From the NCBI GenBank assembly GCA_965243185.1, contig OZ251531.1, positions 682,001 to 746,000 of the forward strand: a stretch of 64,000 nt of DNA. Reading direction: 5' to 3'. The DNA comes from CBDBCU01 sp965243185 (lineage in GTDB: Bacteria; Chloroflexota; Dehalococcoidia; Lucifugimonadales; UBA3495). Within the stretch, counting starts at the first letter, position 1, and the number at the start of each line of letters is the position of its first letter. The notes under the pieces are model-generated. The model saw only the letters and a list, made by a program, of their open reading frames with translations, did not search any database and had not been told where the DNA came from. This document shows positions 1-8,365 of the stretch, one piece after another. Position numbers and translations under genes: made by a program.

Positions 1-119
1 CCCGGGTCCACCACGACTACCTTGGCTCCCTCGGCCGCCATCAGAATAGCAACCCCCCGCCCCACACCGCGCCCGGCCCCGGTTACAATGGCTACCTTGT
101 CTTGCAGTATCTCCGCCAT
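1..119 (-). CDS. SDR oxidoreductase, N-terminal fragment
   Basis: The reverse strand from an ATG at 119 encodes the first 39 residues of a short-chain dehydrogenase. Visible is the Rossmann entry: a beta strand (KVAIVTG) followed by the glycine motif GAGRGVGRG, then a helix and the second strand KVVVVD, whose terminal Asp suggests preference for NAD over NADP. The gene runs off the left edge, so the catalytic Ser-Tyr-Lys part is not in the window. It is the last gene of a minus-strand run with the two hydratases to its right, which hints at a shared acyl or hydroxyacyl pathway. The family is certain; the substrate is unknown. Confidence 0.85.
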   Translation of the reverse strand, partial: MAEILQDKVAIVTGAGRGVGRGVAILMAAEGAKVVVVDP

Positions 120-251
120 AGTTGTTTCAACCTCGGTTGTTTGGTTTGATTGGCGTAATTTCCTTAAAAGCAAAGAACGGAAGTCACCCCGTTATGCCAT
201 CCCGACCGCCTTGCGACGCCGGGGATGACCGGGGATAGCGTAAAAGCCCCT

Positions 252-686
252 CTACCCGCCCCTACTCGGCAGCGCCACCGTCGCCGACCCCGGCGTAGTA
301 TTCTGCCCTTGGGCATTCTCCAGCCGCAGCTCGCACTCCACCAGATACTCCTCATCCGCCGCATACTTCCGCGTAACGCTTCCCTTGACCGTAATCGGTT
401 GCCCCGGCGCATCCATCCCCCGATACTGGCATTGCAGCCGTTTCAGCGTCCCCAAAGGCCCCATCCAGTCGGTCACCAACTGCCCCAGAAAGGCGCTTTT
501 CAACGCTCCGTGCAAAATCGGCCCGTCCAGCTGATTGCCGATGGCAAAGTCCTTATCGTAGTGGATTTCGTAAAAATCCCCCGAGGCCCCGGCATACTGC
601 ACCAACTGCCGCGTCGTCGGCTCCTTAACCAAGGCAGGCAGTTCCATGCCCTCGGCCACATCCTCCCAATAAACTTGCTCGGCCAT
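252..686 (-). CDS. MaoC-like dehydratase domain protein
   Basis: 144-residue hot-dog-fold protein of the MaoC (R)-enoyl hydratase type. The text YAGASGDFYEIHYDKDFA matches the hydratase motif with the catalytic Asp and His, and GPILHGALKSAF is the usual substrate-tunnel segment. The start is the ATG giving MAEQVYWED. It lies 69 bases after a companion hydratase gene on the same strand; such half-size pairs form heterodimers in which one subunit carries the catalytic motif. Probable role: hydration or dehydration of 2-enoyl-CoA or related thioesters. The substrate cannot be read from the sequence. Confidence 0.85.
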   Translation of the reverse strand: MAEQVYWEDVAEGMELPALVKEPTTRQLVQYAGASGDFYEIHYDKDFAIGNQLDGPILHGALKSAFLGQLVTDWMGPLGTLKRLQCQYRGMDAPGQPITVKGSVTRKYAADEEYLVECELRLENAQGQNTTPGSATVALPSRGG

Positions 687-755
687 CTGCGAACCTCTAC
701 TGCAAAATCCCAACCGCTCATCCTGAAGTTGTTGCCGGATGGACGGTTGTCGCCT

Positions 756-1214
756 CTAATAAGCAATCAGCGTGTTGGTCTGCGTCGCCACCACTTCCTC
801 AAACTGATTGCGGTAAGTAGTCACCGTCGTCATAAAGACCATCCGCCCCAACCGGCCGCTCCGCTCCGTCAAATCGGCAATCCGCGCCACCGCCGTAATC
901 CGGTCTCCCGGCCGCACCGGTTGAAAATACTCCCAATCGCTGCCGGCGTCCAACCGCCGGCTGAAGGACAAATCGAAGGGCAAATCCACCGTCGCCCCCC
1001 GCATCGCCCGCAAAAAAGTCGGCGGCGCCGTAATTCCCCCGTAGCGGCCTTTACGGGCGGCCGCCTCCTCCGTCCACTGGATATTAGGGTCGCCAATGGC
1101 TTCGGCAAAGCGCAGGATGTGGCCCTTCTCCACTTCCATAACCGCCGGCGCCCCTTCCAACCCGATAGCCTGCCGCCGCATCTCCTCGCTAATCAAAGCT
1201 TCCTGACTGGACAC
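756..1214 (-). CDS. FAS1-like / MaoC N-terminal dehydratase subunit
   Basis: 152-residue protein resembling the non-catalytic N-terminal hot-dog domain of MaoC/FAS1-type dehydratases: EKGHILRFAEAIGDPNIQW, then YGGITAPPTFL, then VRPGDRITAVARI. A GTG start is chosen because GGGAGG sits 7 bases upstream; an in-frame ATG further upstream has no such site. Paired with the MaoC-like gene that follows, it should form a two-subunit hydratase. It is transcribed first in the run toward the left edge (this gene, MaoC, SDR). Confidence 0.82.
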   Translation of the reverse strand: MSSQEALISEEMRRQAIGLEGAPAVMEVEKGHILRFAEAIGDPNIQWTEEAAARKGRYGGITAPPTFLRAMRGATVDLPFDLSFSRRLDAGSDWEYFQPVRPGDRITAVARIADLTERSGRLGRMVFMTTVTTYRNQFEEVVATQTNTLIAY

Positions 1215-1545
1215 AACAAAACCTCCCGTGGATTGAACGGCAAAAGCATACAATCAACCCGGTTAAGTGTCAAGGAAATGGCTGCCTCCGGCGTTGGGGA
1301 ATATGGTCAAAATGCCGGATACAAGTCCCCTCCTTAAAAAGCCGGCGTTCAGGAGTCGGAACAAGAAAGTCACTAATTAGCGCCGTTTCAACGGGGAATC
1401 ATATACTTGTGCGCCAAGTAAAGCCGGAATATATACTTGCGGTTCCTGCGGGGCACTAAGTATATAATTCCCGGCAACAACTTCCCGCTACCACTCCCTG
1501 CAAATCTGTGCTATCCTATTCTCAACCAGCCAATCAGGGGGAAAT
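1215..1545. other. Divergent intergenic region
   Basis: Non-coding stretch between the minus-strand hydratase pair and the plus-strand coiled-coil gene. It should hold promoters for both. It contains a short copy of ATATACTTG at 1401 and a 9-bp inverted repeat described separately. No tRNA, riboswitch or good sigma-70 pair was recognised. Confidence 0.5.
1430..1466. repeat. Inverted repeat, possible operator
   Basis: Perfect 9-bp arms TATATACTT and AAGTATATA separated by 19 bases, with a third half-site ATATACTTG 30 bases upstream of the left arm. AT-rich arms in a GC-rich intergenic region upstream of the coiled-coil gene suggest a dimeric regulator site. The function is inferred. Confidence 0.4.
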
Positions 1546-1602
1546 ATGACCACTATTGCCGGTAACTTCGACGCCTAGCGTCTCGAAGCCCTCGAACGAC
1601 GT

Positions 1603-2367
1603 ATGGACGTCCAAGAGGAACTGTCGCAACAAATGGCGAACTTGTTGCAGCAACAGACGGTCTTGTTGCAGCAACAGGGCGAGTTGTTGCAAGAAGTCGT
1701 CGGAGAAATGCGACGACTTAGTAACCGGGTGGACCAGCTTACCAACGAGGTCCGCCAGACCAACGCCCGGGTTGACCTGCTCACCGAAACGGTCAATCAG
1801 ACCAACGCCCGGGTCGATCAGCTCACCAGCCGGGTTGACCTGCTCACCGAAACGGTCAACCAGACCAACGCCCGGGTTGACCAGCTCACCAGCCGGGTCG
1901 GCCAGCTTGCCGAAACCGTTGACCAGACCAACGCCCGGGTTGACCAGCTCACCAGCCGGGTCGATCAGCTTGCCGAAACCGTTGACCGGACTAACGACCG
2001 GGTTGACCAACTCACCGGCCGGGTCGACCTGCTTACTGAAACAGTTGACCGGACCAACGCCCGCGTCGACCATCTCACCAGCCGGGTTGACCAGCTGTCT
2101 GCTGAAGTCGGCAAAACCAACGGTCGGATTGACCAAGTAGCCCTCCAAATGGTGCGGCTTAATGACCGGGTGGACAACCTCAACGACCGCATTACCCACA
2201 ACAACGAGCGGGTGGACCACTTGGCCGAGCAGGTTGTCCAGACCAACCCCAAAATTGACCAGGTCAATGGCCGTATGGAACGCATCTACCTGGCAATCTT
2301 GGGCTTGGGCGGCGGGGCCATCGTCGGCCTAATCGGCGTGGTAGCAACCCTGATAATCCAGGGCTAA
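1603..2367 (+). CDS. Tail-anchored coiled-coil protein (in-frame amber upstream)
   Basis: 254 residues from the internal ATG. Residues about 1-35 are Gln/Leu-rich, residues about 35-225 are an uninterrupted heptad coiled coil built from 21-residue units (NARVDQLTSRVDLLTETVNQ type), and the last 25 residues form a single hydrophobic helix (AILGLGGGAIVGLIGVVATL), so the protein is probably a tail-anchored or membrane-tethered rod. The likely original start is the ATG at 1546, preceded by GGGGGAAAT, but its tenth codon is followed by TAG at 1576 in the same frame. The ATG at 1603 has no clear ribosome site. Expression therefore needs reinitiation or amber readthrough, or the gene is recently broken. 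No family function is recognised. Confidence 0.7.
   Translation: MDVQEELSQQMANLLQQQTVLLQQQGELLQEVVGEMRRLSNRVDQLTNEVRQTNARVDLLTETVNQTNARVDQLTSRVDLLTETVNQTNARVDQLTSRVGQLAETVDQTNARVDQLTSRVDQLAETVDRTNDRVDQLTGRVDLLTETVDRTNARVDHLTSRVDQLSAEVGKTNGRIDQVALQMVRLNDRVDNLNDRITHNNERVDHLAEQVVQTNPKIDQVNGRMERIYLAILGLGGGAIVGLIGVVATLIIQG
1804..2118 (+). repeat. Five tandem 63-bp coding repeats
   Basis: Units begin at AAC codons at 1804, 1867, 1930, 1993 and 2056 with exact 63-base spacing, each encoding 21 residues (three heptads). A 42-base partial unit precedes at 1762. Exact phase keeps the coiled-coil register, and such repeats can change copy number by recombination. Confidence 0.85.
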
Positions 2368-2393
2368 TCAACCGGGTTACCCAACAAACCAGC

Positions 2394-2428
2394 GAGGGCC
2401 GGCTGCAGAACCGGCCCTCCTCTGTTTT
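2394..2428 (+). terminator. Rho-independent terminator of the coiled-coil gene
   Basis: A 9-bp perfect GC stem (GAGGGCCGG / CCGGCCCTC) with an 8-base loop is followed by CTCTGTTTT. It lies 26 bases after the stop codon. Confidence 0.85.
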
Positions 2429-2626
2429 ATAGCCCATAAATCCGGGCTAAAGCGTCCCTACCAAACCCCTTTGCCGCGACTGCAACTCCACCTATCCACC
2501 GGACGGCAACAGTACCGTTCTGTTATAGGGTACAAAGTTCACATCACGATATGCGCCGTACGGGAAAATCGTACATTGAAAAGCCCGTACCCCACAACAG
2601 AGAAAGGAACCCGCCAGCGGCAAGGC

Positions 2627-2655
2627 TTGACAAAGACCATCTTTGCCGCCATAAT
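2627..2655 (+). promoter_or_regulatory. Sigma-70 promoter of hisS
   Basis: TTGACA and CATAAT separated by exactly 17 bases, about 40 bases upstream of the hisS start. A perfect -35 and five of six -10 bases make this one of the clearest promoters in the window. The 2429-2626 stretch before it shows no gene and no convincing T-box. Confidence 0.8.
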
Positions 2656-2696
2656 ACGGGCATACCAAATCCCCGTCTTTGCAGGAGCGTCCCCCG

Positions 2697-3956
2697 GTGT
2701 TTCAGGCTCCCCGCGGCGTTGCCGACCGGCTCCCTGCCGACCAGAAGTATTGGCGTTATGTCGAATCCAAGGCCGTAGCTCTGACCCAGAGTTACGGCTT
2801 TCAGCGTATTGACAGCCCGGTCTTTGAGGACGCCGGCCTTTTTATCCGCACCGTCGGCCCCGGCACCGACATTGTGGAAAAGGAGATGTATACCTTTGAG
2901 GAGCGCGGCGGTGCCCAAGTAACGCTGCGCCCGGAAGGCACCGCCCCGGTCTGCCGGGCCTACTTGGAACACGGGATGCACAACTTGCCCCAACCGGTGC
3001 GGCTCTATTATTTCTGCCCGGTTTTCCGCTATGAACGTCCCCAAGCCGGCCGCTACCGCCAGCATCACCAGTTCGGCATTGAGGTCATCGGCGACGCCAA
3101 CCCGGCGGTGGATGCTGAAGTCATCGAACTGGCTTGGCGGCTGCTCCACTCCCTCGGCCTAAAGGATGTCAAACTGCTCATCAACAGCATTGGCGATAAG
3201 GAAAGCCGGCCCCGGTATGTAGCCCAACTGAAAGACTACTACGCTGGCTATTATCAAACCCTGTGCGCCGACTGCCGTAATCGGCTGGAGCGTAATCCTT
3301 TACGCTTGCTGGACTGCAAGGTAACAACCTGCTATGACTTGGGTGAGGATGCGCCCCGCGCGGTGGAACACTTGGAGCCGGACAGCCAAGAGCATTGGGA
3401 GCAGTTGCAGAACTATCTGGCGGCAATGGACATTCCTTTTCAGATTGACCACCGTTTAGTGCGGGGGCTGGACTATTACAGCCGCACCGTGTTCGAGTTG
3501 CAGCCTTTGGATTCCGGGGGCCAATCCACCATCTGCGGCGGCGGCCGTTATGACGGCTTGATGGAGGAGTTAGGCGGGCGGCCTACTCCGGGCATAGGCT
3601 TTGGTATGGGTTTGGAGCGGCTTATCCTGAACCTGAAACGGGCGGAAATCCCCGTGCCGGAACTTCCCGGGCCGCAATACTTGGTTGCCAATGTGGGAGA
3701 TGCCGCCCGCCGTCCGGCGTTGGAACTGGCTTCCCGTATCCGCCGGGCTGGTGCCGGGGCAATGCTCAGCAGTGGCGGGCGGGCCTTGCGCGGCCAGATG
3801 CGCCAAGCCAACGCTCTGGGCATTCCCTATGTGCTAATACTCGGCGATGACGAAATCAGCCGGGGCGAAGTGGTTATCCGGGATATGCAAACTTCCCATC
3901 AGGAAACTTGTTCCTTGGCCGATTTTCTGGAGGGATTGACTGCCGCCTCGGATTAA
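2697..3956 (+). CDS. hisS: Histidyl-tRNA synthetase
   Basis: 419-residue class II aminoacyl-tRNA synthetase charging tRNA-His. Visible: the N-terminal QAPRGVADRLP segment, motif 1 region, motif 2 (FRYERPQAGRYRQHHQFG), the histidine-binding loop LVRGLDYYSRTVFE, GGGRYDGL, and motif 3 GIGFGMGLERL, followed by the C-terminal anticodon-binding domain from about residue 320. A GTG start is preferred over an upstream TTG because AGGAG lies 9 bases before it and homologues begin close to QAPRG. Normal length, own promoter; a cohesin-like gene follows within 80 bases. Confidence 0.97.
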   Translation: MFQAPRGVADRLPADQKYWRYVESKAVALTQSYGFQRIDSPVFEDAGLFIRTVGPGTDIVEKEMYTFEERGGAQVTLRPEGTAPVCRAYLEHGMHNLPQPVRLYYFCPVFRYERPQAGRYRQHHQFGIEVIGDANPAVDAEVIELAWRLLHSLGLKDVKLLINSIGDKESRPRYVAQLKDYYAGYYQTLCADCRNRLERNPLRLLDCKVTTCYDLGEDAPRAVEHLEPDSQEHWEQLQNYLAAMDIPFQIDHRLVRGLDYYSRTVFELQPLDSGGQSTICGGGRYDGLMEELGGRPTPGIGFGMGLERLILNLKRAEIPVPELPGPQYLVANVGDAARRPALELASRIRRAGAGAMLSSGGRALRGQMRQANALGIPYVLILGDDEISRGEVVIRDMQTSHQETCSLADFLEGLTAASD

Positions 3957-4032
3957 CGGCGCGGCGGCAGTAGCGCGGCGGTTCCGCCAATCCCGGCTGT
4001 GGGCTTGGGCTGCTCGCCGGCGGTGGCTTTGC

Positions 4033-4914
4033 TTGGGATTAGCGGTGCTTTTGCTGGAACTGGCTTTTCTGGCGGCGATAGTGTTAACCCAGTCCCAAAC
4101 GGCTCCGGCAGCTTTGCCGTCCCCGCCGGCGTCTTTGGGAATTAGCCCGGCCTTGACCGGCGCGCCGCCCCCGCCTACCAGCCGCGTTTTATCCCCGCAC
4201 ATTCCCGCTACACCGCCGCTTTTTGTTCCGACCCGGGAGCGGTTCGACCCGACACCCGCACCGCCGCCTATCGCGCCAACGGCAACGGCTATTCCCTTAC
4301 CAGTCATTCCGACGGTTACGGCAACCCCGGCACCAGCGCCGCCAACGCCAACAACACCCGCCGCGGTGCCGACACCGCTACCCTCGCCGCCGGTCACTGC
4401 AACACCCTTGCCCGTTCCAACCGCAACTACCACCCCTGCGAATACTCCAACCCTCGCGCCTACGCCCACTCCCAGACCGCAACTCACTGCCGGGATTGCT
4501 CTCTTGGTGGATAAAAATACTAACACCGTCGCCGTCGGGCAGCAGTTTCAGTTGCGGATAGCGGTGCAGGCCGGAGAAAGTAACCCGGTGGATACGGCGC
4601 AGGTTTATCTGGTGTTTGACCCGGCTGTATTTGCGGTTTTGTCCCTGACTGCCGGGGATGCCTTGGAGGTTCCCTTGCAATCCAGGTTGGACAACGATTT
4701 GGGCCGCGTTGACTATGCCGCCGGCACTCTGGGCAATCCCATTACGGAGCCTTTTACGCTGGCTGCGGTAACTTTCCGCGCCTTGGCCGCCACCGGCCCG
4801 CAAGGAAGCTACATCACCTTTGCGGCCTTGCAATCACCCCGCCAGACCAAAGCTGTTGCCGGCGGCGGCAACATTACCGGCAACTTGACCGCCGCTTATT
4901 TGGTGGTGCAGTAG
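4033..4914 (+). CDS. Membrane-anchored cohesin-like surface protein
   Basis: 293 residues from a TTG. An N-terminal hydrophobic helix (LGLAVLLLELAFLAAIVL) is followed by about 130 residues of Pro/Thr/Ala-rich linker typical of a cell-surface stalk, then a beta-rich domain from about residue 155: GQQFQLRIAVQAGE, AQVYLVFDPAVFAV, GRVDYAAGTLG, LAAVTFRALA. This pattern is that of cohesin / carbohydrate-module folds. The frame is open further upstream into hisS, so the true start is uncertain. Likely exported with the folded domain outside. The ligand is unknown. Confidence 0.75.
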   Translation: MGLAVLLLELAFLAAIVLTQSQTAPAALPSPPASLGISPALTGAPPPPTSRVLSPHIPATPPLFVPTRERFDPTPAPPPIAPTATAIPLPVIPTVTATPAPAPPTPTTPAAVPTPLPSPPVTATPLPVPTATTTPANTPTLAPTPTPRPQLTAGIALLVDKNTNTVAVGQQFQLRIAVQAGESNPVDTAQVYLVFDPAVFAVLSLTAGDALEVPLQSRLDNDLGRVDYAAGTLGNPITEPFTLAAVTFRALAATGPQGSYITFAALQSPRQTKAVAGGGNITGNLTAAYLVVQ

Positions 4915-4973
4915 CTATGGTTCGTCCGCTTAAACTCAAAAAAGAAAACGCCCGTTTTACTGACTTTTACCCC

Positions 4974-5003
4974 TTGACAAATCGCACAAAATAGCAGAAC
5001 ATT
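4974..5003 (+). promoter_or_regulatory. Possible promoter of the 82-residue protein gene
   Basis: A perfect TTGACA is followed after 18 bases by AACATT, a weak -10. It lies about 80 bases upstream of the next start codon in otherwise non-coding DNA. Confidence 0.35.
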
Positions 5004-5080
5004 AGTGCAATCCCTTCGCCGGCTTTGGAACAGCCGTTAATTCGGCAACCCGGCGGCAACTTTTTTCAGGAGCGTTTCTT

Positions 5081-5329
5081 ATGCTTGCGGCAACGACCCA
5101 GGGTATGAACATCTACTACCGGGGTTACATCATCCACGAGGACATCCGGGCCATCTGCTATACCATCTATGACCGCCGCCCGGCCCGGCAGGAATTGGCT
5201 ACCGTCGGCACTTCCCGGGCCGCGATGCAGTGGGTTGACGCCCGCATCAACATTGAGGAGCGGCTGGAGGATACCGGGGTTTCCGTGGCCGAAATCCTGT
5301 CCCTGGCCCGGGCGGCGGTGGTAGCCTAG
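5081..5329 (+). CDS. Small conserved-looking protein, unknown function
   Basis: 82 residues with AGGAG 8 bases before the ATG. Composition is normal for a cytosolic mixed alpha/beta protein: an N-terminal beta hairpin (NIYYRGYIIHEDIRAICYTIYD) and a C-terminal helix (VSVAEILSLARAAV). No family was recognised. The 63-base gap suggests co-transcription with the following cyclase gene. Confidence 0.65.
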   Translation: MLAATTQGMNIYYRGYIIHEDIRAICYTIYDRRPARQELATVGTSRAAMQWVDARINIEERLEDTGVSVAEILSLARAAVVA

Positions 5330-5392
5330 ACCGGCGGCGGGTCGCAAAAGCGGCCTGGTACTTCTCCATAAGACGCGGCAACAGGGCTTGGG

Positions 5393-6109
5393 ATGAAAAC
5401 CATCCGCTACTCCAGAATCGTCAACCTCAGCCATCTCTTGCACCCGGCGATACCTCAATGGCCGGGCGACCCGCCGGTGGAGTTTCAGCAAGTTGCCGTC
5501 CGGGATACCGATGGCTATTTCCTGCGCCGTTTCGCGATGGGCGAACACAGCGGTACTCACGCCAACGCTCCGGCCGCCTTTCATCCCGGCGGCGTTGGCA
5601 TTGACGCCTACCCGCCCAATGCTTTGGTCGCTCCGGCGGTTGTGATTGACGCCCGGGAAGCGGCCGCCGCCGACCCGGACTATACCCTTACCATTGCCGA
5701 CCTCCTGGCTTGGGAGCAGCGGCACGAGATAATCTCCGCCGGCAGCGTGGTTTTGCTGTTCACCGGTTGGCAAGATAAATGGGATAACCCGGCGGACTAC
5801 CTGGGTCTGACGGCATCTGGAGTTGAACCGGCCAGCTGCCATTTCCCCGGTTTCGGCATTGCCGCGGCCCGGTGGCTGCTGACTGAGCGCGCCATTGCCG
5901 GCATTGGCATTGACACCGCCGGCGTGGATGGCGGCCGGGATGATGCTTTTGCGGTGAACCGCTTGCTGTTGGCGCTACCCCGCATTGTGCTGGAAAACCT
6001 GGGTAACTTGTATCAGTTGCCCCCGGCCGGCGTTACGCTGGTTATTGGCGTACTGCCTTTGGCCGGGGGCAGCGGCTCCCCGGCGTCGGTTCTGGCTTTT
6101 CTGCCTTGA
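5393..6109 (+). CDS. Cyclase / arylformamidase-like metal hydrolase
   Basis: 238-residue member of the cyclase (KynB-type) family, which hydrolyses formamides or lactones using divalent metals. The family signature HxGTHxDxPxHF appears at residues 52-63 as HSGTHANAPAAF: both histidines remain but the metal-binding Asp is Asn58 and the last His is Ala62. Further landmarks are PGDPPVEF near residue 24, LFTGWQDKW, and GIGIDTAGVDGG. The altered motif means activity or metal preference may differ from KynB, so no specific substrate is assigned. Confidence 0.8.
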   Translation: MKTIRYSRIVNLSHLLHPAIPQWPGDPPVEFQQVAVRDTDGYFLRRFAMGEHSGTHANAPAAFHPGGVGIDAYPPNALVAPAVVIDAREAAAADPDYTLTIADLLAWEQRHEIISAGSVVLLFTGWQDKWDNPADYLGLTASGVEPASCHFPGFGIAAARWLLTERAIAGIGIDTAGVDGGRDDAFAVNRLLLALPRIVLENLGNLYQLPPAGVTLVIGVLPLAGGSGSPASVLAFLP

Positions 6110-6125
6110 CCGGCCGGAGTTAGTC

Positions 6126-6524
6126 TCAGTAAGTCATTGCCACGCCGGCCCGGGCGCAATCCTCATCCTGCTGGCTGGTGCCGCCGCCGACACCGCACGC
6201 GCCTTCGATGACGCCGTGACGGATAATCGGCACTGCCCCCTGCCCCATAATCATCTCGCCCCCGGCGGCGGCGTTAATCCCCCGGGGCGTCGGCTGGTCG
6301 GCCCGCTCCTGCATCTCTCCGCTGGGCCGGCCAAAGGCTGCCGACGCCACCGCCTTGCCTTGGCAGCCGTAGGCGCTGGCCCAGATGGCCCCGTCCATTC
6401 GCTGCAGGGCAATCAGCCGCCCGCCGGCGTCGCACACGGCCACGCTGATTTTAATGTCCAGTTCCCCGGCCCGGGCAATCGCCCCGCCGATTATACGGTT
6501 GGCCTCTGCCAAAGTAATCGCCAT
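6126..6524 (-). CDS. GlcG/HbpS-family heme-binding-like protein
   Basis: 132 residues with the family pattern: LAEANRIIGGAIARAGELDIKISVAVCDAGGRLIALQRMDGA, then the Gly-rich GGEMIMGQGAVPII and a Cys/Gly-rich end. GGAGG lies 7 bases before the chosen ATG. Members are small alpha/beta proteins found beside glycolate or diol-utilisation genes, or acting as heme sensors. Its function here is unproven. It is convergent with the upstream cyclase, with a 16-base gap. Confidence 0.82.
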   Translation of the reverse strand: MAITLAEANRIIGGAIARAGELDIKISVAVCDAGGRLIALQRMDGAIWASAYGCQGKAVASAAFGRPSGEMQERADQPTPRGINAAAGGEMIMGQGAVPIIRHGVIEGACGVGGGTSQQDEDCARAGVAMTY

Positions 6525-6708
6525 TGTGGCACCTCCAATCGGGAATGGCGTATTGTAGCCCATAAAGCCGCCTCTAGCCAATGGGGAATCAGGTTATTTT
6601 GCTCAATCTCGGGAAACTTAACCATTCCTTAAAACCCGGGCCATCGGCAAAGTGTTATACTGCCTGCGGATATTTTTCCTTGACCATCCCGGGAGTTTGC
6701 CCTACCCG

Positions 6709-7545
6709 ATGCTGACCAAACGGATTATTCCCTGCCTTGATGTGGACGCCGGGCGCGTGGTGAAAGGCGCGAGCTTTGTCAACCTGCGGGATGCCGGCGA
6801 CCCGGCGGAACTGGCCGCCTTTTATGACCAAGCCGGCGGCGACGAGCTGGTCTTTCTCGACATCACTGCCAGCGCCGACTCCCGCGATACGATGGTGGAT
6901 GTGGTGCAGCGGGTTTCGGAGCAGGTGTTCATTCCGCTGACCGTCGGCGGCGGTATCCGCACCATTGAGGATATAAGGCGGATGTTGAACGCCGGCGCCG
7001 ATAAGGTGTCGGTCAACACGGCCGCCATCAATCAGCCGACCATCATTGGCGAGGGTGCCGCCCAATTCGGCAGCCAGTGCATCGTAGTGGCGATTGACGC
7101 CAAGCGCGTTGCCCCGTCCGGGGTTGACGGGTGGGTTGCCGCGGCGGACGATACTTTGGCGTTGGATGACCATTCCCGTTGGGAAATCTACACCCGGGGC
7201 GGGCGCACCCCCACCGGCATTGACGCCGTCAGATGGGCGGCCCAAGCGGTAGCCCGCGGCGCCGGGGAAATCCTGCTGACCAGTATGGACGCCGACGGGC
7301 AATTGGCCGGCTATGACCTGGAGCTGACCCGGGCCGTTTCCGCCGCCGTGCCGGCGCCGGTCATCGCCAGCGGCGGCGCCGGCAACCTGGAACATCTTTA
7401 TGACGCCCTGGACGCCGGACAGGCCGACGCGGTGCTGGCGGCCAGCATTTTCCATTATGGAACTTACAGCATTGCCCAAGCCAAAGCATACCTGAAAGAC
7501 CGGGGCATCGCGGTGCGCCCGCCGCCCGACGGTTGGCCGGAATAA
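6709..7545 (+). CDS. hisF: Imidazole glycerol phosphate synthase, cyclase subunit
   Basis: 278-residue TIM barrel that cyclises PRFAR to IGP and AICAR using ammonia from HisH. Catalytic Asp residues are visible in IIPCLDVD and VVAIDAK; the phosphate loops are LTVGGGIR and VIASGGAG. An insertion of roughly 20 residues (after AIDAK, ending at TRGGRTPTG) makes it slightly longer than the usual 250-255 residues. Its partner hisH lies 40 kb away beside hisA. It is followed by a HAD gene and hisIE, forming a histidine-related operon. Confidence 0.97.
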   Translation: MLTKRIIPCLDVDAGRVVKGASFVNLRDAGDPAELAAFYDQAGGDELVFLDITASADSRDTMVDVVQRVSEQVFIPLTVGGGIRTIEDIRRMLNAGADKVSVNTAAINQPTIIGEGAAQFGSQCIVVAIDAKRVAPSGVDGWVAAADDTLALDDHSRWEIYTRGGRTPTGIDAVRWAAQAVARGAGEILLTSMDADGQLAGYDLELTRAVSAAVPAPVIASGGAGNLEHLYDALDAGQADAVLAASIFHYGTYSIAQAKAYLKDRGIAVRPPPDGWPE

Positions 7546-7597
7546 GCGGCCCGGCTTGGCGATTCAACCCTCATTGCCCGAAAGGATAAGCCCCTGT

Positions 7598-8293
7598 ATG
7601 ACCGGAATAACCACCGTAGTTTTTGACGCCTTTGGTACCCTCTTTGCCGACGGCCCCGACTATTGGGACGCCGCAATGAACCGCATTATCAGCCGGCAGG
7701 GGCTGTCCGTATCGGTCACTACCCTCAACCGGGAATGGCTGGCAGCTTGCGCCGATTTCCGCACTACCCGCAGCCAGCCGGGGACGGCTTTTCAGTCTTA
7801 CGCCGCCGCTTGGCAGGAGGGCTTTGCCGCCGCTTTCCGTTCCCTGAGCTTGGCTGGGGACGCCGCCGCCGCCGCATCCTACTGGATTGAGGATATGGGG
7901 CAACGCCCGGCTTATCCGGATACTTTGCCGGCGTTGCGAGCGGTAGCCCAAACCCACCGGGTAGTTGTCCTGTCCAATGCCGATGAATCCTTTCTCTCCC
8001 CGGTATTGGCGCAACTGGATTTTCCCTTTGCCGAAACCTTTTCCTCGGAAGCGGCGCAGACTTACAAGCCCAACCCGGCTTTTTTCCATGCCTTGCTGCA
8101 ACATCTGGGCGTAGCGGCCGGGCAGGCGGTGTATGTCGGCGACCGGCAATATGAGGATGTGCAGGGCGGCCGCGCCGCCGGGATGACTACCGTTTGGATT
8201 AACCGCGCCGGTATCGAACCAGACCCGGACTTGAACCCGCCGGACTATCAGATAAAAAACCTGCTGGAATTGCCGGCTTTGCTCGACGGTTGA
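7598..8293 (+). CDS. HAD-superfamily hydrolase
   Basis: 231 residues with all four HAD motifs: VVFDAFGTLF near the N-terminus (nucleophile Asp), VVLSNAD (motif II Ser), the conserved Lys in TYKPNPAFF, and VYVGDRQYEDVQGGRAAGM (acidic motif IV). The helical cap lies between motifs I and II, as in haloacid dehalogenase / phosphoglycolate-type enzymes. It lies between hisF and hisIE, so a histidinol-phosphate phosphatase role is conceivable, but the motifs do not prove it. Confidence 0.88.
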   Translation: MTGITTVVFDAFGTLFADGPDYWDAAMNRIISRQGLSVSVTTLNREWLAACADFRTTRSQPGTAFQSYAAAWQEGFAAAFRSLSLAGDAAAAASYWIEDMGQRPAYPDTLPALRAVAQTHRVVVLSNADESFLSPVLAQLDFPFAETFSSEAAQTYKPNPAFFHALLQHLGVAAGQAVYVGDRQYEDVQGGRAAGMTTVWINRAGIEPDPDLNPPDYQIKNLLELPALLDG

Positions 8294-8365
8294 ACCCGGT
8301 TAAAGCCGGGCAAGCCGACGACCAGCAATCCCCAAGGAATCCAGCCATTAAGGACGGAAAGGGCG

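Noticed and set aside
225..1337. Long plus-strand open frame opposite the two hydratase genes
   Set aside because: Arg/Pro-rich antisense shadow of two well-supported minus-strand genes; no ribosome site and no family features.
2429..2626. T-box leader upstream of hisS
   Set aside because: No specifier loop or T-box core sequence was found, and the promoter lies downstream of this stretch.
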